14,552 nucleotides of DNA from an uncultured Eubacteriales bacterium (GTDB lineage Bacteria; Bacillota; Clostridia; Christensenellales; Christensenellaceae). The notes beneath the pieces are model-generated. The model searched no databases. It worked only from the letters and a program-made list of their open reading frames with translations, and was not told the DNA's origin. The position numbers were made by a program, and so were the translations under genes. Location: positions 1-14,552 of the forward strand of contig UQXU01000046.1 in assembly GCA_900545085.1 (NCBI GenBank). The letters are read 5' to 3'. Positions 6,966-13,355 of this stretch are shown piece by piece; position 1 is the first letter of the stretch, and each line of letters begins with the position of its first letter.

Positions 6966-6984
6966 AGAAGTGTAAAATCATACA
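6943..6984 (+). promoter_or_regulatory. Operator-like inverted repeats over and after the ygeY promoter
   Basis: An inverted repeat TACACCTCTA-N12-TAGAAGTGTA (6943-6952 and 6965-6974, one mismatch) fills the promoter spacer and runs past the -10. Its half-sites are 22 bp apart, two helical turns, which suits a dimeric regulator. A second dyad, TGTA-N6-TACA (6971-6984), shares its first half with the right arm of the first. The PAS/HTH protein encoded next door is the natural candidate to bind here; this is inferred from position. Confidence 0.5.
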
Positions 6985-7024
6985 TAAGAATAAAATGCAT
7001 CGCAGTCATTCTGGAGGTTTAAAA

Positions 7025-8221
7025 ATGGACTTTGTACGTATTAAGGAAAGAGCTGAAATATATAAAGGCGATATGACAAAATTTTTACGCGATATTATAG
7101 CCATACCTGGAGAAAGCGCCGAAGAAGAAAGGGTAGCCAAACGCATTGCAGAAGAAATGCAAAAAGTCGGTTTTGATAAAGTTGAGATAGACCCTATGGG
7201 CAATGTCTTAGGCTGGATGGGGAAGGGAGAGAGAATAATCGCTTATGACGGTCACATAGACACCGTGGGTATAGGCGAGGTTTCAAATTGGACTTTCAAT
7301 CCATACGAAGGCTACGAGAATGAAACGGAAATCGGAGGCAGAGGCGCTTCGGATCAGCGCGGGGGAGTCGTCAGCGCAGTTTACGGCGCGAAAATCATGA
7401 AGGAACTTGACCTTATCCCCGACGACACAAAAATACTTGTCACAGGAACAGTGCAGGAGGAAGATTGCGATGGGCTGTGCTGGCAGTATATTCACTGTGA
7501 AAGCAAAATTACGCCTGAATTTGTCGTAATCACTGAGCCCACAGACGGGAAAATATATCGCGGACAGCGCGGCAGAATGGAAATCAGAGTTGAAGTTAAA
7601 GGAATCTCTTGCCATGGGTCAGCCCCTGAGCGCGGCGAAAACGCGATATATAAAATGAGTGAAATAATATCAGATTTACGCAATCTTGCAGATAATCTCA
7701 AGGATGATGAATTCTTAGGCAAAGGTACGCTGGCGGTTTCTCAGATATTTTTCACATCGCCCAGCAGATGTGCAGTCGCTGATATGTGCGCAGTATCAAT
7801 TGACAGACGTTTGACAGACGGAGAAACATGGGAAGGCGCTCTGGATGAAATACGTGCATTGACGAGCGTCAAGAAGTATGGAGCAGAGGTGAGCATGTAT
7901 ACCTATGAGCGTCCGTCTTGGACAGGACTTGTTTATCCGACAGAATGCTATTTCCCAACGTGGGTATCAGCAGAAGACGCCCCTGCTACGAGAGCTATGG
8001 TCGAAGCTTATAGAGGCATGTACGGCGAGCCTATCGTAGACAAATGGACATTTTCGACTAACGGGGTATCAATAATGGGCAGATATGGCATACCCTGTAT
8101 AGGGTTCGGTCCCGGAGCTGAAGCTCAGGCTCATGCGCCTAACGAGAAAACATGGAAAGATGATCTCGTAAGATGTGCAGCGGTTTATGCGGCAATACCT
8201 ATGTGCTTTAAAAATTTATAA
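7025..8221 (+). CDS. ygeY: YgeY-type M20 family metallohydrolase
   Basis: This 398-residue protein matches the M20 peptidase family and the length of E. coli YgeY (selenium metabolism-linked hydrolase family). M20 residues are in place: His77 and Asp79 in YDGHIDTVG, bridging Asp110 in RGASDQRGG, catalytic Glu145 with Glu146 in QEEDCDG, Glu171 in ITEPTDG, and His370 near the C-terminus. Such enzymes hydrolyse amide bonds of small amino acid derivatives with two metal ions. The start ATG at 7025 has GGAGG 8 bp upstream; an earlier ATG at 6995 has no ribosome binding site. It is the first gene of the plus-strand operon, 19 bp before ygeW. In gut bacteria the yge cluster has been linked to anaerobic uric acid breakdown. 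The exact substrate here is inferred to be an N-acyl or ureido amino acid. Confidence 0.9.
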   Translation: MDFVRIKERAEIYKGDMTKFLRDIIAIPGESAEEERVAKRIAEEMQKVGFDKVEIDPMGNVLGWMGKGERIIAYDGHIDTVGIGEVSNWTFNPYEGYENETEIGGRGASDQRGGVVSAVYGAKIMKELDLIPDDTKILVTGTVQEEDCDGLCWQYIHCESKITPEFVVITEPTDGKIYRGQRGRMEIRVEVKGISCHGSAPERGENAIYKMSEIISDLRNLADNLKDDEFLGKGTLAVSQIFFTSPSRCAVADMCAVSIDRRLTDGETWEGALDEIRALTSVKKYGAEVSMYTYERPSWTGLVYPTECYFPTWVSAEDAPATRAMVEAYRGMYGEPIVDKWTFSTNGVSIMGRYGIPCIGFGPGAEAQAHAPNEKTWKDDLVRCAAVYAAIPMCFKNL

Positions 8222-8240
8222 ATAATACGAGGAAGATTTT

Positions 8241-9434
8241 ATGAGCAGAATTAACGAGTACATCAAAAAGTTGGAAAAGCTGACCTTTTCTAAAATGTAT
8301 CAGAACGATTTCTTTCTTACATGGGACAAAACAGACGATGAGCTTGCGGCTGTATTTGCTGTCGCAGACGCAATGCGAATACTGAGAGAGGAAAACATAT
8401 CAACTAAAATATTTGATTCAGGTCTTGCAGTATCCAATTTTAGGGATAATTCAACAAGAACGCGCTTTTCCTTTTCAAGCGCGTGCAATATGCTGGGCTT
8501 GACCGTTCAGGATTTGGACGAGGGTAAAAGTCAAATCGCTCACGGGGAAACTGTGCGAGAAACTGCAAATATGATAAGCTTTATGGCAGATGTCATAGGT
8601 ATTCGTGACGATATGTACATAGGCAAAGGGCATACTTATCAAAAGGCAGTTGCAGAGGCAGTTCAGGAAGGGTATGACGACGGAATATTAGAGCAGCGTC
8701 CTACTCTTATTAACCTGCAATGTGATATAGATCATCCTACACAATGCATGGCAGACTTGCTGCATGTAATACATCACTTCGGCGGAGTAGAAAACCTCAA
8801 AGGTAAAAAAGTCGCCATGACATGGGCATACTCTCCTTCTTACGGCAAGCCGTTGTCAGTCCCACAGGGGATAATCGGGTTGTTTACTCGTTTTGGGATG
8901 GACGTTACGCTGGCTCATCCTGAAGGATATGAAGTGATGAGCAATATAGAAGATATAGCCAGAAACAATTCCGAAAATTCAGGCGGATGCTTTAAAAAGA
9001 CAAACAACATGCAAGAAGCATTTAAAGATGCAGATATAGTTTATCCAAAAAGCTGGGCGCCTTATGCCGCTATGGAAACCCGCACCGAGCTTTACAGCGC
9101 AGGAGACCTCTCGGGCATTGCCGCCTTGGAGCATCAGCTCTTGTCTCAGAACGCTCAGCATACAGACTGGGAATGCACAGAGGAAATGATGAAATTGACA
9201 AAAAATGCGTCTGCTCTTTATATGCACTGTCTGCCGGCGGATATTTCAGGTGTATCGTGCGAAACAGGCGAAGTGGCGCAAAGCGTGTTCGACAGATACC
9301 GCATTCCGCTGTACAAGCAGGCGAGTTTCAAGCCATACATAATTGCGGCTATGATTTTTCTATCTAAGGTCAGCAATCCCATCGCTGCGCTCAAAGAGCT
9401 GGAATTAGCCGGCATAAATCGAAAAAGCTTTTAA
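8241..9434 (+). CDS. ygeW: Knotted carbamoyltransferase YgeW
   Basis: This is a 397-residue carbamoyltransferase; E. coli YgeW is about the same length. The carbamoyl phosphate site is visible: STRTR (71-75), HPTQ (165-168) and HCLP (329-332). The long insert between HPTQ and HCLP, with AYSPSYGKPLSVPQG, fits the knotted N-acetylornithine carbamoyltransferase-like branch. YgeW's acceptor is not established; in the cluster it is thought to run towards phosphorolysis of a ureido compound, giving carbamoyl phosphate and an amine. GAGGAAG lies before ATG 8241. It is placed between ygeY (19 bp) and the carbamate kinase gene (31 bp), and the next gene uses carbamoyl phosphate, which supports the catabolic direction. 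Confidence 0.93.
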   Translation: MSRINEYIKKLEKLTFSKMYQNDFFLTWDKTDDELAAVFAVADAMRILREENISTKIFDSGLAVSNFRDNSTRTRFSFSSACNMLGLTVQDLDEGKSQIAHGETVRETANMISFMADVIGIRDDMYIGKGHTYQKAVAEAVQEGYDDGILEQRPTLINLQCDIDHPTQCMADLLHVIHHFGGVENLKGKKVAMTWAYSPSYGKPLSVPQGIIGLFTRFGMDVTLAHPEGYEVMSNIEDIARNNSENSGGCFKKTNNMQEAFKDADIVYPKSWAPYAAMETRTELYSAGDLSGIAALEHQLLSQNAQHTDWECTEEMMKLTKNASALYMHCLPADISGVSCETGEVAQSVFDRYRIPLYKQASFKPYIIAAMIFLSKVSNPIAALKELELAGINRKSF

Positions 9435-9465
9435 GCTTTGGCTGTAACTGTTGAGGAGTTTGAAT

Positions 9466-10410
9466 ATGAAAGGCAAAAAGCGCATAGTAGTTGCTTTGGG
9501 CGGAAACGCTTTAGGCAATACTCTTACTGAGCAGTTTAATGCTGTAAAATCAACCGCTAAAGTAATTGTAACTCTTATAGAAGCGGGGCATGAGGTTATC
9601 CTGACTCACGGAAACGGACCTCAGGTTGGCATGATAGACGGCGCTATGTCCGCATTAACCAGAGAAGATCCCCAGCAGGATAACACCCCTCTATCTGTAT
9701 GCGTTGCTATGAGCCAAGCATACATAGGATATGACTTGCAAAACGCACTGCGCGAAGAATTATTAAATCGAGATATATCAAATATTCCGGTAGCTGCAAT
9801 AGTCACGCAGGTTCGTGTAGACCCCAATGATCCTGCTTTCTTAGAGCCAAGCAAGCCCATAGGCCGATTTTATGATAAAAAGCGCGCGGACGAAATAAGC
9901 AGACGTTTTGGACATATAATGCGCGATGATGCCGGCAGAGGCTATCGCCGAGTTGTAGCATCGCCTATGCCGCAGGAAATAGTTGAAATGGAGTCCATAC
10001 GTGCAATTGTAAATTCAGGATGCGTATGTATATGCTGCGGCGGAGGCGGCATACCTGTTATTTTAGAAGGCAATCATCTTAGAGGAGCAAGCGCCGTGAT
10101 AGACAAAGACCACGCCAGCGCGCTTCTCGCTAAACAGCTGGAAGCTGACATACTTGTAATACTGACTTCAGTAGAAAAAGTTGCTCTTAACTTTGGAAAA
10201 GAAAATGAAATATGGTTGGATAATATGAGCGTAAAACAAGTAAAACAATATGCTTCAGAAGGGCATTTTGCAGCAGGTTCAATGCTGCCAAAAATAGAGG
10301 CTGCCGCAGATTTTGCGGCTTCAAATCACAACAGAGAATCAATCATAACTCATCTCAACAAGGCTAAAGAGGCTTTGAACGGAAATAACGGCACACACAT
10401 AAAGCTTTAA
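9466..10410 (+). CDS. Carbamate kinase (YqeA/ArcC type)
   Basis: This enzyme moves the phosphate of carbamoyl phosphate to ADP, giving ATP, CO2 and ammonia. The 314-residue protein has the family signatures ALGGNALG (10-17), THGNGPQVG (about 50-58), CGGGGIPV (about 190-197) and IDKDHASALLA (about 212-222). ATG 9466 is preferred: GAGGAG (9453-9458) sits 7 bp upstream, inside any longer frame from TTG 9451. It is the last gene of the plus operon and ends 18 bp before a terminator. With YgeW directly upstream, it would provide the substrate-level phosphorylation step of the pathway. There is no arginine deiminase gene, so this is not an arc operon. Confidence 0.93.
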   Translation: MKGKKRIVVALGGNALGNTLTEQFNAVKSTAKVIVTLIEAGHEVILTHGNGPQVGMIDGAMSALTREDPQQDNTPLSVCVAMSQAYIGYDLQNALREELLNRDISNIPVAAIVTQVRVDPNDPAFLEPSKPIGRFYDKKRADEISRRFGHIMRDDAGRGYRRVVASPMPQEIVEMESIRAIVNSGCVCICCGGGGIPVILEGNHLRGASAVIDKDHASALLAKQLEADILVILTSVEKVALNFGKENEIWLDNMSVKQVKQYASEGHFAAGSMLPKIEAAADFAASNHNRESIITHLNKAKEALNGNNGTHIKL

Positions 10411-10428
10411 AAACACAATGTAAAAATT

Positions 10429-10471
10429 AAAAAACAACAACGGGCTTCACAATTGCCTGCTGTTGTTTTTT
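10429..10471. terminator. Bidirectional terminator between the carbamate kinase gene and the radical SAM-like gene
   Basis: A long imperfect inverted repeat (arms 10429-10445 and 10455-10471, 9-nt loop) has an A-run on one side and a T-run on the other. It lies between two converging genes, 18 bp after the carbamate kinase stop and 11 bp before the 3' end of the minus-strand gene, so it can stop both transcripts. Confidence 0.85.
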
Positions 10472-10482
10472 AATAGTTTTTT

Positions 10483-11490
10483 CTATTTATTTCTACATGG
10501 AGTTAGCTGCCTAAGAACGCCTTTTAGACTTAACGATGTTGTATCTGCTGTTCCTGAATTCGGCAGGTTAGATGATGCGAAACCGTCACTATCTATTTTC
10601 AAGTAATATGACTCGCCGGATATTATGCTGTTTGTCAATAACAGATCAGAGTATAGATCAATTATAAAAGTAGGATAAATCTGTTCGTCGCGAGTTATCA
10701 AAGAATAATCTTTTACCTTACTGCATACACTTTGACTACAGTTTTTGCCAGCTAAAAGGATACTCATTACAGGCTTAAAAGGTGACGTTTCTGTTATCCA
10801 CTCTCCGGAAGTAATCCATTCCTCATCTGAATCTTCGTACGATAAATAACAACCGTAGAGAAATTTTTCATTTTGCAAATGCAATGCCGTATCTGCAAAA
10901 GAATCTATGTTTCTAGCGCTGACCATTAACATTACGTGGGAAAGCTCTTTCAGCTGCTCGATGCACTCTGAATTTATATTTATGGGATCTAGAAAGAGCG
11001 CTATCGCGCAATCATCATGCTTTGATATTAAATCAATAAATCTACTGTCGAGTTGTTCTGAGCAAAATATGCAATAAGTAAAAATCCCCAGTTCTTTTCC
11101 CGAATCTATTGTCCGGCTTATTGTATTGATATGGGTATTATCAAAAATTATAGACCATGGGATGTTAAAATCTTCCTTTTCTTCTATTTCACGTATTGTC
11201 CGCGCTCCGAGAGTACATGAATTGTAACCGAGATTTACCCCGAATACCTTTACACGCTTTGGATCTATATAAAACGCAATATTTTTAGCTAATGTATAGT
11301 ATTGACTGTTTTCATCTTCCAGCAGTTTTTTTGCAGCATTAAAAAAAGCTGTTTGGAAGCGGCCTTTGCTAAAACTAAGAGCTATATCTATTAGGTTACG
11401 CGTCGTCCGCTCAGGATCATGCTTCAGGCGGCTCATAGCTTTGTTTATCGCTATTTCTATAGCGAAGCGAGTTATATCGGTTTTATTCAT
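10483..11490 (-). CDS. Cysteine-less radical SAM-like protein (probable pseudoenzyme)
   Basis: This 335-residue protein aligns by eye along most of its length with the radical SAM protein encoded divergently. Residues 77-118 (IDPKRV.., then NIPWSIIFDNT) match 75-119 of that protein (IDKGQS.., then GIPWAILLDPT). Residues 123-145 (TISRTIDSGKELG, then FCSEQL) match its 144-168 (TLDDIINQATALG, then FTGGEPL). Residues 294-306 (SYYLKIDSDGFAS) match its 338-350. The segment with CX3CX2C is missing as a clean gap after residue 119, GGEP has become CSEQ, and the C-terminal cysteines are lost. It therefore cannot bind a radical SAM cluster. The frame is intact and the gene has its own upstream region, so it is probably a maintained non-catalytic partner or regulator. 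No other family is recognised. Confidence 0.7.
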   Translation of the reverse strand: MNKTDITRFAIEIAINKAMSRLKHDPERTTRNLIDIALSFSKGRFQTAFFNAAKKLLEDENSQYYTLAKNIAFYIDPKRVKVFGVNLGYNSCTLGARTIREIEEKEDFNIPWSIIFDNTHINTISRTIDSGKELGIFTYCIFCSEQLDSRFIDLISKHDDCAIALFLDPININSECIEQLKELSHVMLMVSARNIDSFADTALHLQNEKFLYGCYLSYEDSDEEWITSGEWITETSPFKPVMSILLAGKNCSQSVCSKVKDYSLITRDEQIYPTFIIDLYSDLLLTNSIISGESYYLKIDSDGFASSNLPNSGTADTTSLSLKGVLRQLTPCRNK

Positions 11491-11822
11491 AAATACTTCT
11501 GCCTTTTACACTGATTTTTTGTCAATGAGCGTATTTTATCTCATGTATGATTTTACAGCAATATAGAGAATTTTAAAAGAGGCATTTGGGTATAAAAATC
11601 ACAAAATAAGGTTACAAAAGTGAAAAGATGTCACATTTTAAGACACTGCAAAAAAAATGACCCGTGACAATCATTGGAGGTACTAATAAAATTAGAGTTG
11701 AAAAGAGAAATGTATAAAATTAACAATATAAAAACATTTCTCAATCATTTTCGAAATTCATGCCGAGTATTATCAAGGTATGTAATAAATACTTTATAAA
11801 AAATTTCTAAGGAGGACTAACC
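11491..11822. other. 332-bp divergent intergenic region between the two radical SAM-type genes
   Basis: This AT-rich region drives two diverging genes. It contains, on the minus strand at 11557-11543, the 15-mer TGTAAAATCATACAT that also lies just after the ygeY promoter. It has GTGA-N7-TCAC (11620-11634), TGTCAC and GTGACA as distant arms (11629-11634 and 11664-11669), and AGTATT-N16-AATACT (11766-11793) just before the radical SAM gene. A strong GGAGG at 11676-11680 has no standard start codon at the right distance. The frame behind it (TTG 11698 to TAA 11797-11799) would give 33 residues. No RNA gene was recognised. Confidence 0.5.
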
Positions 11823-13223
11823 ATGGCACAGAGGTCGTTTAAAGACACAATAAAAATGTATGCAGCTGAGAAGGCAATTGAATATCTAAACGAAAAGCCT
11901 GAGAAAGCTATCCCAAAGCTAATAAACTGGGCGGAAAAGATCGACAAAGACAACAACTACGTTAATCAAATACGTGAAGTAAAAAAAGTCACATCTGACC
12001 CGGACAGCAACTGGAACAAGTTGATTAACAGCGTATGGACGGACATTGACAAAGGTCAGTCAGGAGTTCTGCTGAAAAACTTCTTTTTAAATGCAAGTCT
12101 GGAAGGCTCGCGCATACAGGAAGAAATGAAAAAGAAGCATGGCTGCGGCATACCGTGGGCAATACTTCTGGACCCGACTTCTGCGTGTAACTTACACTGT
12201 ACAGGCTGCTGGGCGGCGGAGTACGGCAATAAGCTTAACATGAGTTACGAGACTTTGGATGATATTATCAATCAAGCCACCGCTCTGGGAACCTATTTCT
12301 TCCTGTTTACAGGCGGAGAGCCTCTCGTAAGGAAAAAAGATATCATTAAGCTTTGTGAAGCACACTCTGACTGTATCTTCCTTTCGTTTACCAACGGCAC
12401 TCTGATAGACGAAGAGTTTGCCGATGAAATGCTGAGAGTTAAAAACTTTGTACCCGCTATAAGTATAGAGGGTTTTGAAGAAGCTACTGACTCACGCAGA
12501 GGCAAGGGTACATATCAGGCTGTAATGAGAGCAATGAAAATCTTGAAAGAACGAAAGCTTCTGTTCGGTATTTCTTGCTGCTATACAAGACAGAATACAG
12601 AAGTAATAGGCAGCGAAGAGTATATTGACGCCATGATAGAGATGGGCGCAAAATTTGCATGGTTCTTTACATACATGCCTGTAGGTGTAGATGCAAGCAC
12701 CGATCTTATGGTAACTGCCGCACAACGCGAGTATATGTACAATCAGATACGTGAATTCCGTAACACCAAGCCGCTGTTCACAATGGACTTCTGGAATGAT
12801 GGCGAATACGTAAACGGCTGTATTGCAGGCGCAAGATACTATCTGCACATCAACGCCAACGGCGATATTGAGCCATGTGCGTTCATTCATTACAGCGATT
12901 CTAACATTTACGAAAAAACACTATTGGAAGCATACAAGGCTCCATTCTTTACAGCATACAGAGAGGGTCAGCCTTTCAGCGATAACTTGCTGCGTCCTTG
13001 TCCTCTGCTCGATAACCCGGGAGCGCTGGAAGAAATCGTTAAAAAGACCGGGGCTAAATCTACCGATCTCATGCACCCGGAGGATGTACATGAATTGACC
13101 GAAAAATGTGTAGAGACTGCGGAAAAATGGAAGGTAGCTGCCGACCGAATTTGGGAATGCAGCGCGGGCTGCGCAAGGTGCAGAGAACGTGCCGAAATCA
13201 AAAAGAAAGCTAAGGCTCAATAA
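11823..13223 (+). CDS. Radical SAM protein with C-terminal cysteine-rich region
   Basis: This 466-residue enzyme should bind a [4Fe-4S] cluster and cleave S-adenosylmethionine. The CX3CX2C motif is Cys122, Cys126 and Cys129 in SACNLHCTGCW, and the SAM-amine motif GGEP is at 164-167. An N-terminal helical extension (1-110) precedes the barrel. The C-terminal part has Cys333, Cys352 (DIEPCAF), Cys393 (RPCPLLDNPG) and a second CX3CX2C (Cys446, Cys450, Cys453). These could carry auxiliary clusters, as in SPASM-type proteins, although the exact SPASM pattern is not clear. AAGGAGG lies 7 bp before ATG 11823. The cysteine-less relative is encoded divergently. No precursor peptide gene was found, so a peptide-modifying role has no support; the substrate is unknown. 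Confidence 0.88.
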   Translation: MAQRSFKDTIKMYAAEKAIEYLNEKPEKAIPKLINWAEKIDKDNNYVNQIREVKKVTSDPDSNWNKLINSVWTDIDKGQSGVLLKNFFLNASLEGSRIQEEMKKKHGCGIPWAILLDPTSACNLHCTGCWAAEYGNKLNMSYETLDDIINQATALGTYFFLFTGGEPLVRKKDIIKLCEAHSDCIFLSFTNGTLIDEEFADEMLRVKNFVPAISIEGFEEATDSRRGKGTYQAVMRAMKILKERKLLFGISCCYTRQNTEVIGSEEYIDAMIEMGAKFAWFFTYMPVGVDASTDLMVTAAQREYMYNQIREFRNTKPLFTMDFWNDGEYVNGCIAGARYYLHINANGDIEPCAFIHYSDSNIYEKTLLEAYKAPFFTAYREGQPFSDNLLRPCPLLDNPGALEEIVKKTGAKSTDLMHPEDVHELTEKCVETAEKWKVAADRIWECSAGCARCRERAEIKKKAKAQ

Positions 13224-13258
13224 GTACAACAATTAAATAATGTTTATATAAGGCTTAG

Positions 13259-13289
13259 ACAAGCGGCGGAGATTTCCTCTGCCGTTTGT
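13259..13289 (+). terminator. Terminator after the radical SAM gene
   Basis: The arms ACAAGCGGCGGAG and CTCTGCCGTTTGT pair over 13 positions with two G-U pairs, with a 5-nt loop and a T-rich tail. It lies 36 bp after the radical SAM stop. Confidence 0.7.
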
Positions 13290-13302
13290 TGTTCTTAAAT
13301 AA

Positions 13303-13338
13303 ATAAGCGCTGACGTCGAATAAAATGCCAGCGCTTAT
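13303..13338. terminator. Terminator at the 3' end of gatB, possibly bidirectional
   Basis: A perfect 10-bp stem (ATAAGCGCTG and CAGCGCTTAT) with a 16-nt loop lies 17 bp from the gatB stop. A T-run (13339-13345) follows on the plus strand, and a T-rich tail follows on the minus strand, so it may serve both converging genes. Confidence 0.7.
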
Positions 13339-13355
13339 ATTTTTTAACTCTATTC

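Noticed and set aside
7025..9434. Selenoprotein or in-frame TGA in the selenium-linked yge genes
   Set aside because: Both genes read through without any internal stop codon; the selenium label comes from genome co-occurrence of the family.
9466..10410. Arginine deiminase (arc) operon
   Set aside because: No arginine deiminase gene or arginine/ornithine antiporter is present, and the carbamoyltransferase is the YgeW type, not ArcB.
11823..13223. Peptide-modifying (RiPP) radical SAM system
   Set aside because: No convincing precursor peptide lies next to the enzyme; the only short frame upstream has no standard start at the ribosome binding site.
12492..13232. Minus-strand open frames opposite the radical SAM gene
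   Set aside because: Cysteine-rich products here are reverse-strand readings of a clear radical SAM gene; no ribosome binding site or recognisable domain.
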